Assembly (NCBI GenBank): GCA_016271365.2
Contig: JADMNL010000022.1
Location: 221,564,501-221,628,500, forward strand
DNA: 64,000 bases
Direction: 5' to 3'
DNA from: Neoceratodus forsteri
Lineage: Eukaryota; Chordata; Ceratodontiformes; Ceratodontidae
How positions within the stretch are numbered: the first letter of the stretch is position 1; each line of letters starts with the position of its first letter. The notes beneath the pieces were generated by a model. The model saw only the letters and a list, made by a program, of their open reading frames with translations, had not been told where the DNA came from and did no database searches. Shown piece after piece: positions 22,270 through 32,893 of this stretch. Made by a program: the position numbers and the translations under genes.

Positions 22270-22700
22270 TGGCTTCCCACAATCTCCCACCTGCATACTG
22301 TGTGACTGTGAGCAAACCACAAGGAACAAGGAGGTGCTACTTCACTGAGTGGGTGGTGGAGCCCTGGAATGCACTGCTCAGGGAGTTGGTGGCTGCTACT
22401 ACTGTGGATGGGTGCAAGAAAGTCTGAGAGAGGTATAAAGGGAAAGTGCATCCTGGAGCCTCACTGGGAAATGGGGGACCTTGTAGGGAGGGGGTGACTA
22501 ATTGTACCCTGGGATGGCACTGACCATTGAGCAGACTCGATAGACCATAGGGCCTAAGCTGCTGGCCTTGTAGTATGTTAGCATGTTAGTAAGTCACTTA
22601 ACCTCCCCAGTGCTCTCAGGTTGCCCATGAAAACAGGCAGCAATGACTAGTAGGCCTTACCTGGTTAACAAAGAATTACATAAATAAAGAAAATAAAGAC
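22270..22700 (+). mobile_element. MIR-like CORE-SINE, split by a CR1 fragment
   Basis: The left part (22270-22316) reads TTCCCACAATCTCCCACC, then TGTGTGACTGTGAGCAA. The right part (22589-22700) resumes AAGTCACTTAACCTCCCCAG and ends ACCTGGTTAACAAAGAATTA with AATAAA repeats. Joined, the core GTGTGACYGTGAGCAAGTCA is the classical MIR/CORE-SINE core. The tail resembles that of the Rex1/L2-group LINE in this window. Confidence 0.8.
22317..22588 (+). mobile_element. 3' end of a CR1-type LINE, second subfamily, inside the CORE-SINE
   Basis: Codes RRCYFTEWVVEPWNALLREL near 22330-22390, the CR1 C-terminal motif, then a stop near 22426 and ~160 bp of 3' UTR ending with ATAGACCATAGGGCCTAAGC. It differs from the subfamily at 248-1290 and 26789-28540. 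Insertion lies exactly between GAGCAA and AAGTCAC of the SINE core, with GCAA/GTAA as a minimal possible target duplication. Confidence 0.8.
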
Positions 22701-23007
22701 AGAATGTTTAGAAGTTATACATGATCAGGAAATGACTTTTGTGCCATGGACAATTACAGGGTAGTTTGAAAGGAAAAAAACTTGCATTAGAGTTCGGCTC
22801 CCATGTGGGGCTATGCTCTACACATGGGCACTGCAGTGTTGCCACACTGCTGTGAAAGTGTAAACACTGTTCACAGTAATTGCACTTTGACTCCCCCAGC
22901 CAAGAAAGCTGTCCACACACATGGGGAAAGTGTGCTCATTATTACTTATTAACTACACCATACAATTTGCACACTAGTGAGAATTTAATTTTGTTTTCCA
23001 TGCCGCA

Positions 23008-23060
23008 GTGTGTGTGTGTGTGTATGTTTGGGTGTGGGTGTGGGTGTGCGTACGCACGAG
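23008..23060. repeat. (TG)n-rich microsatellite
   Basis: TG run grading into GGTGTG repeats. Confidence 0.85.
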
Positions 23061-23142
23061 TGCACATGTGAGTGCATGCATACAATGGCCTAGGGACTGC
23101 TGGTAAAAGAACTAGTGTAATTGTGTTATCTAGATTAAGAGG

Positions 23143-23144
<2 letters not shown>

Positions 23145-23177
<33 letters not shown>
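23145..23177. repeat. (GA)n microsatellite
   Basis: Pure GA run of about 33 bp. Confidence 0.95.
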
Positions 23178-23180
<3 letters not shown>

Positions 23181-24539
23181 GTGGGGACTGAAGTCAAATT
23201 ACATATATACCGACAAGTTGAATCAAACTTTGCTGTCTTTTCCAAACCTCAGTGTGTATAGATGTCAAATACAGAGTGTGATGCTTGGCCAGCTGGTTCT
23301 GATTGCTCTATGATTTTTGTAATATAAAAATGTGTTATTGAGTGTCTCTCATGAGACATCCTGTGCTCCTGGGATGACCCCCCCTCCAGGTTTCAGTTCT
23401 AAATGACAGGATATGTTAAACAGCAGATCTCTGTAATGTGATTAACTTCCAAGTTGCATTTTATAGCCATGGTTTGATCTGTGTTGCTTTGAAGCCAGGA
23501 ACCAAAATATCCATTTTTTGATGTCTTCAAATGAAGGACAGTTAATTTCAGCTGGTGTTAGAAAGCTATATGACAGCTAAGTGAGAAAACTGCAGAGCTG
23601 TAAAATTCCTGTGATGTCTTGGGAAGCAGGAAACCATACTAGATCAAAGGAAAGACTTAATTAAGAAGTCATATTGAGAACTGAGTTTTTGCTGATGTCA
23701 CCTATTTAATATACCTCCTGAGTGATAAGACATTCTGGTTGTATAATTTTTAATGAACAGGGAGGAGCTAGGTGACATCATGGAAGAGGCGGGAACAAAG
23801 ACAGTTTTTAACTGTTCTATGGCTGATCTTTACACACATTCCTGTTGGACTTTGAAAACAACAACAACATCTAACTATAGCACTCTAAGAAGGTATATAG
23901 TAGATAGAAAAGTCTAAGTGTATTGTGGTAGGAGATTATGTTTGTATTTTGACCTTGTTTTTTTAAGTGATTGTATGCTTTCAGATATATTGTTCTGTGT
24001 GTATATTTTACATATTTTTATCAATTTTTTTAGTAAATATATATTTAAAGAGACTGCCTGGTATGCCTTCGAAATTATTTTGCAAGTGAAGTACAGATGA
24101 TTAAAGTTGACACTGTTCTTAAGCTTAATGGTATACCAAACTTGAAAAAGGTAAGAATTTTCCTATGGTCTTTCATAGAGTTTTTAGGGTTCATTTTGGA
24201 TACCTGGTTTGGTGCTCTTAAGCGAAAGACATCTGACATTTCCCCGAAGAGCAGAATTATCTGAGCCTATACATCTGGGTATGCTAGCATAAGGTTCACA
24301 GTTTGAATCCCTCCAGAACTTGAGACCAAAGGTGATTTAGACCCACAAAACAGATAGGAGGGTTACTGTGTTCTGTTAACTGTTCACAATACTGGGCTTG
24401 GAGGTTGGCACTGTGGGAACAGAGGGTCTGACCTGCTGAGTGGGGTTGTGACACAGAGCAGTGGCAGGCTACCAGCCCCCCGAAAAAAAAAGAAAGACGA
24501 GAGAGAGAGAGAGAGAGAGAAAGAGAGGGGTAGTACTAG
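23178..24539. other. Unassigned non-coding DNA
   Basis: AT-rich. A (GA)n run lies at 24498-24528. No credible gene. An LTR was considered for 23.7-24.1 kb but is not supported. Confidence 0.45.
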
Positions 24540-24879
24540 GGGACACAAAATGTTAGTCATATAAATCCTACAAAATGATCTATTTACTTTTCCAGGCCTC
24601 ACTGTGGTTATGTGTACAGGACAGTAAAAGAATGTTGAAAGAAATATTGGACTGCTGTCATCCAGGTGAGAGAGATAGGGGAGGGTTCAGAACCCAGAAC
24701 CAGGCTAGATAGAGGGAGACAACAGGTGTCCCAAGGAAGACGTCTGCTATAATAGGTTTTTTTACTGGCATCAGTGTGACAGTGTGTAAATGGAGAAGGA
24801 CAGGCTTGCAAAGTACATCCTTGGAATCACAGAAATCATAATTAAAACTGTAACTGTAAATGAGCATGAAACATCCATC

Positions 24880-25065
24880 AGACAGATCTGGGTTTGAATC
24901 CCACAATCTGATACTTGAATACCTGGGCATGCAAGTGGCAGATTGCCTCTGAGCAAGTCACTTAAGCACCGCAGTGCTCTCATGTCACCCCTGAAAACAA
25001 GCACATATGCCTAGTGGGCCCTATCTGGTTAACAAAAAATTATATAAATAAATAAAATAAATACA
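24880..25065 (+). mobile_element. CORE-SINE copy
   Basis: GGGTTTGAATCCCACAATCT (box B-like), GAGCAAGTCACTTAAGCACC (MIR-like core), then CTAGTGGGCCCTATCTGGTT and an ATAAATAAATAAA tail. The head box A region is not clear. Confidence 0.75.
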
Positions 25066-25129
25066 AAACGTGTAGAATAATTTCACAGAGGCAGACATGC
25101 ATTATAATAGTTTATTTTCTTTTACTGGC

Positions 25130-25600
25130 ATTAGTGTGGCAATGTGTGTAAATGGTGAAGAACAGGCAGGCAAAAGACATCACTGGAGTCACAGAAATCA
25201 CAACTAAAAGTTTAGCTGTGAATGAGCATTGTACATCCAGCATACAGATTTGGGTTTGATTCCCACAATCTCCCACTTGAATGCTGTGTGCCTCTGAGCA
25301 AGTCACTTACCTTCACCAGTATTGCCAGGTTGTCCTTGAAAACAGGCAGGTATGCCTATTGGGCCTACTTGGTTAATAAAAAATTACATAAATATATAAA
25401 TACAGAATGTGTAGCAGTTATGCATGATCATGAAGTTACTTTTATGCCCCAGTCAGTTACAGTGCAGTTTGGAAGGAGACCAACTTGCATTACAGCACAG
25501 TTCCCATGTGTGGCTTTGCTCTACACATGGGCATTGCACTGCTGCCACAATGCTGTGTAAGTGTAAACACGCTAGAGTAATTCCACTAGCACAGACTTAC
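25130..25600 (+). repeat. Segmental repeat unit copy 2, containing a CORE-SINE (25225-25405)
   Basis: Direct counterpart of 22050-22960 without the CR1 insertion. The SINE shows GGGTTTGATTCCCACAATCT, GAGCAAGTCACTTACCTTC and a tail TACTTGGTTAATAAAAAATT. After it comes the ~200 bp flank with the CCCATGTGTGG/CTACACATGGG hairpin at 25505-25531. Confidence 0.75.
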
Positions 25601-25641
25601 CTTATAATAGTTACTTTTCTTTTCCTGGAATTAGTCTTTGG

Positions 25642-25840
25642 TAACCAGTAATCGGGTAAGGCCCACTAGGCACAAGTTCCTGTTTTCAGGGGTGATCTGG
25701 AAGCACTATGGTGGTTAAGTGACTTGCTCTTAGTCGCACAGTATGCAAGTGGAGGTTGTGGGAATCAAATCCAGTTCTGCTGGATGTAAAAAGCTCATTC
25801 TCAGATCACTACTCTAACCTCTAGGCTATACTGTCAGCCC
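25642..25840 (-). mobile_element. CORE-SINE copy, full length, reverse orientation
   Basis: Reading minus: box A-like TAGCCTAGAGGTTAGAGTAG (25830-25810), box B GGATTTGATTCCCAC (about 25768), core GAGCAAGTCACTTAACCACC (about 25728), then CCTAGTGGGCCTTACCCGAT. It has the clearest tRNA-like head of the family in this window and sits inside a satellite unit. Confidence 0.8.
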
Positions 25841-26788
25841 CATCAGTGTGCCAAAGTGTGTGAATGGCGAAGGACAGGCTGGCAAAATACAGCCTTGCAG
25901 TGACAGAAATCAGAAGTGAAAGTGTATTTTATTTCTCTGTCAGTATGTCTATGTGTGTAATGTACAGAGGAATGGTAGACTAACAAAAAAATATATACGG
26001 GTTTTCTATCAATAAGCCAGCTCCAGATGAAAGAGATAGCAAATGGTTGTGGCCCAATACAATTTTACAGTCACAGAAATCCCTAATAAAATATTTTTGT
26101 AGGCATCATTATGGAAGTTTGTACAGGGTACAGGCAGCCTGGCAAAATAAATAAATAAATACTGTACTTGTGTCATCCAGATCTGGAAAAGAGAGACAGA
26201 GAGACAGAGAGACAGATAGGGAGACAAGGAGACAGAGAGACAGAGAGGTATGTGTTGACAGTAGAGAACTTTTACATTCAATGGAACCATATATAATAGT
26301 TTATTTTCTTCTTGGGGACTAAAAGAATCTACAGTATATGTTAAGGGCTAATGCAAAGCTTGCAAAATAAATAAATACTTGAATTATGGCATCTGGGTCC
26401 AGAGGGGATAGAGAGAGAGACTATGGTGGTGCCATATGAGACAGTTCAGTCACTGTCATCCCTTATAAAACTGTGTTGTCTTATCCTGATGATAGAGAGA
26501 GACAGAGAGAGAGAGTGAGAGAGAGACAGAGAGAGAGAGAGACAGAGAGAGACAGAGAGACATGCAACGGGGTCCATGGAGACATCTTATAGCCATACAA
26601 ATGACAAATAACAGTGGAATTTCCTTCTCAGACATCAGTATGTGTGTATGTACAGGACAAGAGCTGGCTGGCAAAATTAATCTTAATCTTTTACTTCTGC
26701 CTTCCAAAACCCTGATGAAGATGAGAGAGAGAGAGATACAACAGGGAGGGATAGTGAGGCTTAATAAAGGGGAAGGGGTAGGCAGAGG

Positions 26789-28540
26789 GTGACTGAGAAA
26801 AAGCAGAGATATTAAACAAATATTTTTGCTCAGTATTCATAAATGAAGAAGGGGAGATACCTAAACCAAACAACAGAAACATGCTGGATACGGGGTGATA
26901 CTAGCCTTTCACATAAGAAAGGGTTCTGAAGGAACTCTTAAAACTGAAAGTGGAAAAAGCAATGTAGCCTGATGAGATTCATCTCAGAATTCTAAAAGAA
27001 CTAAGGGTAGAACTAGTGACACCACTGACTACCCTCTTTAACAAATCATGGGAGGATGGGGTGGTACCTGAAGACTGGAGGAGGACAGATGTGATTCCAC
27101 TTCACAAAAGTGGGAGCAGAACAGAAGCAGGAAACTACAGACCTGTTAGTTTAACTTCAGTGATTGGGAAAGTGATGAAATCACTTCTGAAGGAAAGAAT
27201 TGTTGAGTACCTAGAGGCCTGAGGGGCACAGGATCCAAAGCAGCATGGATTCACAGCAGAAAGGTCTTGTCAGATGAATGTAATAGATTTCTTTGACTGG
27301 GTGACCAAAGTAGTAGATCAAGGAGGGGCTGTGTACATGGCCTACCTAGACTTTAGCAAGGCATTTGACACAGTCCTACACAAAAGATTAATATACAAGT
27401 TGGCCAGCCTGGGAGTGGGTCCCAAGTTGGTAGCCTGGGTAAATAATTGGCTTGAGAACAGGACACAGAGGGTAATAGTAAACAGAGTGCACTCTGAAGA
27501 AAGGGGAGTTACTAGTGGGGTACCGCAGGGTTCAGTAATAGGACTGGTCCTCTTTAATGACTTTATAAGTAACATTGCAGAGGGACTAGAATGAAAAGTA
27601 TGTCTCTTTGCAGACGACACAAAGATCTGCAACAGAGTTGATACACAAGGTGGGGTGGAAAGGATGAGAAGGGACTTGGCAAGGCTGGAGGAATGGTCAA
27701 ATGTATGGCAGCTTAGATTCAATGCTACGATGTGCAAAGTAATGCACCTGGGAAACAAAAACCCAGGGGAAGAGTACACAATGAGGGGTGAGATACTAAC
27801 AACAACAAAAATGGAAAGGGACCTGGGGGTAGTCATATCTGATGACTTAAAGGTGGGCAAGCAATGTGATAGGGAAATAAAGAGGGCTGGGGGGATACTG
27901 GGATGCATAGGGAGAGGCAACACCAGTAGAAAACTAGAAGTTGTTATCCCTCTGTACAGACAGCTGGTGAGACCCCATCCGGAGTACTGCATGCAGTTCT
28001 GGAGACCCAATCTCTGCAAAGACATAGGCAGGATGGAGGCGGTCCAGAGGAGGGCAATTAAGATGGTGCAGTGTCTGAACCAGAAGACATATGAAGAGAT
28101 ACTTAAGGAGCTTAGTATGTATAGTCTTGAGGAAAGGAGGGAGAGGGGAGACATGATAGAAACTTTCAAGTACCTCGAGGGAATCAACAAAGTCCAAGAG
28201 GGTAACATCTTTCAGAAAAAGAGGTGTGCAAGAACAAGGGGGCACAATTTGAAGATTGAGGGGGATGACTCAGAGGTAATGTGAGGAAGTATTTTTTCAG
28301 GGAGAGGGTTGTGGATGCATGGAACAGCCTTCCTGAGGAGGTTGTGGAGTCAAAAACAGTGGTGGATTTCAAGAATGCATGGGACAGTCATAAAGCAATT
28401 CTAGTGGGTGGGGGTAGGAAAAAGTAGGTTGTTGGTTAACTAGGATCTGCAGCTTATCCATTAGGTAGGGAAATGGGCAGACTGGGTGGGCCAAGCAGTC
28501 CTTATCTGCCGTCAAATTCTATGTTTCTGTGTTTCTATAA
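26789..28540 (+). mobile_element. CR1 LINE, 5'-truncated, relatively young copy
   Basis: Same subfamily as 248-1290, opposite strand. It starts in the linker before RT (about 26789) and ends in a CTATGTTTCTGTGTTTCTAT repeat at 28520-28540, a CR1-type terminal short repeat. The preceding 3' UTR has TGGGCAGACTGGGTGGGCCA. The 5' truncation joins the GA-rich satellite field directly. Confidence 0.92.
26800..28430 (+). pseudogene. CR1 reverse transcriptase pseudogene
   Basis: Nearly all coding lies in one frame. Blocks: EDWRRTDVIPLHKSG near 27076-27117, YRPVSLTSVIGKVMKSLL near 27140-27190, [17 protein letters not shown] near 27340-27390 (catalytic Asp kept), [18 protein letters not shown] near 27505-27555, LFADDTKICN near 27605-27635 (both catalytic Asp kept), ERDLGVVISDDLK near 27815-27855, IPLYRQLVRPHPEYC near 27945-27990, and RERGDMIETFKYLEGINK near 28140-28195. 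In-frame TGA codons occur near 27223 and 27595. A frameshift near 28270 precedes the C-terminus (ERVVDAWNSLPEEVV). It had RT function when active. Confidence 0.92.
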
Positions 28541-31264
28541 CAGCGACTGTGTTGCTTTAAAGAGCTAGTGTACTGATGTGGATGTACAGAATTTCTGATC
28601 TTATCCTCAGGTGTTCAGTTACCTATGCAACGTTTGTTTTGTACTTGTTTAGTTGTTTTACAAAGTATTCATTAGTTTTAATATTTTATTACACTTCTCT
28701 GTCTCTTTTTTGTCCCAGCCATTCACAATAAAGTACTGTTTTCTAATTTGCATCCTAGGAGGAATGGTATCAGAGAGCTGTTGATATCTTCAGCTGAAAG
28801 AGAAGCCTATCTGTCATGGGAGTGGACCTGACACTGAGTTTTCTTGTGTCAGATATTGTAAAAAGCCATCCTTGTATGTGTGTGTGTGTGTGTGTGTGTG
28901 TCTGGTGGGGGGGGGAGTAGTCGTCCCAGACTTTATAAGGAAAACAGCTAATGTAGTGGCAGACTAGAGTATGTAAGTTTGTAAACACAAAATGATTGTA
29001 ATTATTTACCAGTTTAACTTTTCTTTTTTTGGTCAGTGGTTCAAATAAGTAACGAAGTGTACCAGTTTGAGACTAATAACTTATTTGGCTCACTTTGTCA
29101 GACTTAGTTCAAAATTTCAAATCAAGATTTAAAGAGAGACAGCATATAAATAAATCCTACCCAAACCACCTATAAACCAAAGGAATACACGGAGTGTTAA
29201 AAATATACCTGCAATAACAAAACATTAAGAAAGCGACTTGTTTTCAAAGTCCCAGTTACTGTACACAGGTTGTCAGCTTTCCTCCCACAAGGACACTTGC
29301 TCTGCAGCTGCCTGGTGGGCAGGACAAACAGTCCTTGCCAGAGCCCTGATAATTTGGGGGGGTTGACACCAGTGATAAAACTGCTACACCTTCTCTTAAA
29401 GGAAACTGGTATTCTGCTCTTGCTTAAATGAAAGATGACATGAAAGCCCCTTTTAAATTAATCTGTCTGTATGCCTTTATTTGGAATTGCACCTCTTTGC
29501 AATCTGCTTGCTAGGTACACAAAAAAGAGAAGGTGTTTGTCTGACTTGCTTGGACTCTCACTTCCATTGATATCCTCAGCAGTAAAACACACAAACACAT
29601 CATTTTAATTTTGTTTTATTTATTTCCATGACAACTGGCCACTGTTGGGGGAATGGGGGGACAGCTCTGCCTTTTCAGAAGTGGTGCCCAACTAGCAGAT
29701 TAGCGCCAAGTGAATTATGGCACTGGATGTCACTGGCTCCACAGACATCACACTGATGTGTTACAGCTCCGTTAGCTTATACTGTCTCAGTGGCTCCTCT
29801 ACAATTGGGGGACAGTGAAGGGCTTGTAAGCAATGTGTGCACCTGAAGTAAACAAGTTTTATTTAAATGAATTTGGCAGTGCACTCTATTTGAAGGAAGA
29901 AAAGCAGTGTGGTTTTAGTTGCAGCAGGACTCTGTGAAGCAACAGATGCAGACATCCCATGTTTCCAGGCCATTCAGTTGCTGCTAATTGTGTAACACCA
30001 GCTCTTCTCCCCGACTGGTCTGTCAGTCTCCCATGCAGAAGTACCATTTTAGTGGGACACTACAGAAAATGAGATGCTGTATCTCAGTTGCCCTATCAGG
30101 CATAGGCAACAAATTTAAACAGTGTGTGGTATTAGTCTATTGTGCATGAATATGACTAAGAACACAGACACATTAATAAGCAAATCAGAGTTATGGCAAG
30201 CAATCAAGCTGCCCCGTGCATAAATTAGAATGGGTATTCTGATTCTTGTATGTTAACTGACAATAAGAAAACATCACAAGTGTCCATGTACAACAAAACA
30301 CAATCAGTAACAGAGATATACAGGATTGTCACTTATTAGAAGGCCTTACCTTATGCCAGGATTTAATAAGTGGCGTGTGTTAATATTTTTTGTATTTAAT
30401 TTATGAATGGTATCGGAATTGCGATAATATTTAAATGCAGTAGTTTAGATAAAACCACTATTTGAAGCCACAAGTAATGCAGCTTCCAGGAAAACTAACT
30501 TCTGATCATGCACTATTGTAGCAGAAGGACAGTTGGTATTTGGCATAGCCTGAAACTGATTCTCCACATCCTGTACTTTAGCTGGGACTGGGTGTAGTAT
30601 GTGGCACTGAAAATGTGGCCTCCTATACTATTATTTAGCAGTTAAGCATATGAACAGGACAACTGCCCTAGAGTCAGCAACTCATTTTTTTCAGTTTACT
30701 TACCCGGTTGAGCTGCAACATCTCGTTTTCAGTGGGATCCTGCTTTTTTACTTGTACCCATGGCAGAAGGGAGTACAGCACTAAAACATTAACTTGTCCA
30801 AGATAAAAAAATTAAAAATATTGATATGTTGAGATAGGAGAGATCTGGCAGGGTAAAGATACAAATACAGGGCTGTAAACATGGAACAGTATTGATTACC
30901 TAGATGGATAGTGTTGCTGCAGCAAATTTGGGTGAGCCTGATAGCTGCTTGGATACCTGTCATAAATTAACGAAATCTTCTCAGCGGGCAGCACAGTCTT
31001 ATTAAATCCAGATCCTATTCTACTACTGATTGGTTTTAAGTGTGTGTGTACTGCTACATCAGGAGTGGCCCACTACTATGGATGGCAGACAGTGCTGAAC
31101 CTCATCTGCCCTTCCCGCCTATCAGACACTGCTATGACCATGTCTTGTGAAACCACCTTGTGAATCATGTTTCTTCTTTATATGCTGCTCTACAGGTAAT
31201 ATTGCTAAGGATACTTTATGTAAGAGATTTCTCTCACAGCTCACAGAGGGTCAGGGGAGTGGGG
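28541..31264. other. Unassigned non-coding DNA with one (TG)n run
   Basis: The only clear feature is a (TG)n microsatellite at 28876-28902. No ORF has family-like composition. This is the longest repeat-poor stretch in the left half of the window. Confidence 0.5.
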
Positions 31265-31505
31265 ACCGAGTACCACATTGTGACCAGATGGCCAGGACCT
31301 TCCCATGAGCAAAAGTCATACAAATGAGACCTAATTCAAGCACAATCTGTGGCATTTTTTAAATGTTTATATTTATTTCTTTATGTGTGTATGAATGTAT
31401 GTATTTTTATTATGCATCTGAATAACTGAGACGGAGGAGCTCTGTAGAGAAACTGCTGTGCCCGGCTCACGCTTTAGCCTCCTGATGTTCTTCCCACTGG
31501 CCATC
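31265..31505 (+). repeat. Unclassified repeat, copy 1 (direct partner at 32075-32305)
   Basis: Shares with the second copy, in order: GAGTACCACATTGTGAC, GACCTTCC.GTGAGCAAAAG, TCAAGCACAATCTGTG, a TATTTATTT..ATGTATGTAT stretch, ATGCATCTGAAT, TTTAGAGAAGCTGC-type words and GGCTCACG. The family is unknown and there is no coding. Confidence 0.75.
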
Positions 31506-31539
31506 CAGTATCTAGCCTCCCTGCAGGCATTCCCCACTC

Positions 31540-31606
31540 TAATCACCAGGAGATGAGAAACTTGTTCAGTGTGCCTTCCTGGTGAAAACAGTTCAATAAA
31601 TAAAAG
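31540..31606 (+). mobile_element. Rex1/L2-group LINE 3' terminus (tail only)
   Basis: GAGATGAGAAACTTGTTCAG, TGTGCCTTCCTGGTGAAAAC and AGTTCAATAAATAAA match the terminal block of the copy ending at 2199. The body is missing, so this is a severely 5'-truncated insertion or the tail of a related SINE. Confidence 0.7.
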
Positions 31607-31637
31607 CTGTAGATTCAAACACCCTGTCATGATACAA

Positions 31638-31917
31638 GTCTTTATTTTTCAGAAGTATAGTAGAAGTCCAGTAAAATCAAATAGTTACAATGAAGCACAG
31701 TGTCCACTTCAGCATTTCAAAGTTAATTCAATGAAATCAAAATCCACTAAATACAAATGCCAGTGGTTCTATCCAGGGCCGGGGTTCCAGCCTGAGTACC
31801 AGCTGACATTTGCATTTAGTGGATTCCGATTAAATTGAATGGACTTTTTAAAGCTGAAGTGTGCATTGTGCTTAATTGTATGGACTTTTACTATACTTTT
31901 GGAAAATAAAGACTTTT
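31638..31917. mobile_element. Palindromic MITE (arms ~120 bp), Tigger-like ends
   Basis: AAGTCTTTATTTTTCAGAAG at the left pairs with CTTTTGGAAAATAAAGACTT at the right. Inside, TATAGTAGAAGTCCAGT (31656) pairs with TGGACTTTTACTATA (ending 31895), and CATTTGYATTTAGTGGATT occurs in both arms. The arms meet around a short GC-rich centre at 31765-31795. AGTARAAGTCC next to TATA resembles pogo/Tigger termini, so it could be a Tigger-mobilised MITE. Non-coding. Confidence 0.8.
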
Positions 31918-32074
31918 GGCATAGACACTGCTTAAATCCATGGTTTTCTTTTATCATTAGGAGCCATGTTACTATATGGAGCAGCAGGAAGCAAGATAAC
32001 TTTGTCCTCAAGCAGTTTCTTATCCAAAATAATGCATTCATTGCTTTTGCTGTCACTGTGTACCAGGTACTCCA

Positions 32075-32305
32075 TTTTTATTTTGAGTACCACATTGTGA
32101 CTAATGTACTGGACCTTCCAGTGAGCAAAAGTCAGCCAAATGGGACCGATGTCAAGCACAATCTGTGACACAATTTATGTCTTTATATATTTATGTATGT
32201 ATGTATCTTTATCATGCATCTGAATTACCAAGACACAGGCGGGTGCTCTTTAGAGAAGCTGCAGTGCTAGGCTCACGTGCCAGCCTCCAGACATTCTTCC
32301 CATTA
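32075..32305 (+). repeat. Unclassified repeat, copy 2
   Basis: Direct counterpart of 31265-31505. The Rex1/L2 tail and the palindromic MITE lie between the two copies. Divergence is about 20-25%. Confidence 0.75.
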
Positions 32306-32854
32306 ACTGACTGTTTTTGGAACAGGTACTGAACCTTTGTTTTATCATTTTCAACACCAGTTTCTAGCTCCACGTTGATTTGCATATTTGAAAAGACTGT
32401 GATGATACTTCCCATTACCATTACATTAAGAGTGCTTAATGAGTAAATATAAATTATGAACTGTCATGGGTTGGGGGGAGCTGCCAGACTGGATTATACA
32501 ATTATTAACCATCACTAATAAAGTACCAACATCTATTTAGGATCTGTCCTATTAATTTCTATGTAGGAGTCAAGTATAATTACAATACTATCCTTGCTGT
32601 CTATTTGTAACATGGACATATTTCTACTATATTCTGCAATTGCAGTACCTGTTTCTGACCTCACATTCAATCAGCATGCAGGAAATTGACTAATAACTGT
32701 CCTCTCAAAGCCTAACTAAACATTTTTTTGTATGAATTTTATAATTAAAACTATACTGTTTTAATTGGCAGAATTATAAATATATATTTAACACAATCCT
32801 ACTTATACTGTTTCCATTTCCTTTCTGTATGATAACATGGCTTGAAAAGGACAT
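32306..32854. other. Unassigned non-coding DNA
   Basis: AT-rich, nothing recognised. Confidence 0.45.
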
Positions 32855-32855
32855 T

Positions 32856-32891
<36 letters not shown>
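32855..32891. repeat. (TA)n microsatellite
   Basis: Pure TA run directly beside the inverted-repeat element at 32892. Confidence 0.95.

Positions 32892-32893
<2 letters not shown>

Larger units (their letters stand above)
22050..22960 (+). repeat. Segmental repeat unit copy 1 (matches 25130-25600)
   Basis: Starts with GTGTGTAAATGGTGAAGAAC (22060), also found at 25144. It then carries a CORE-SINE, and after it a ~230 bp block with ATACATGATCAGGAA, CATTAGAG and a hairpin built on CCCATGTG...CACATGGG (22800-22828). The second copy shows the same order (GCATGATCATGAA, CCCATGTGTGG...ACACATGGGC). Copy 1 is longer because a CR1 fragment interrupts its SINE. No coding. Confidence 0.75.
24540..26760 (+). 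repeat. Degenerate satellite-like field, unit about 200-220 bp, with SINE insertions
   Basis: Recurrent unit elements in fixed order: TATAATAGTTTATTTTCTTTT; GGCATCAGTGTG; GTGTACAGGACAGGCTGGCA; AAATAAATACTTG; CATCCAGATGAGAGAGAGA; and CAGTCACAGAAATCACTAAT. Instances start near 24600, 24750, 25100, 25595, 25930, 26080, 26290 and 26620. The GA/GACA runs (26192-26250, 26495-26560) are expanded versions of the unit's GAGAGA segment. CORE-SINEs at 24890, 25235 and 25642 sit within units. The left edge is soft, and related words also occur at 22060. No coding function. Confidence 0.7.

Noticed and set aside
23740..24110. Possible solo LTR
   Set aside because: Some promoter-like and AT-rich segments, but no TG...CA ends or target duplication could be fixed.
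27342..28208. 288-codon minus-strand open frame
   Set aside because: It is antisense to the CR1 reverse transcriptase, whose motifs are clear on the plus strand.
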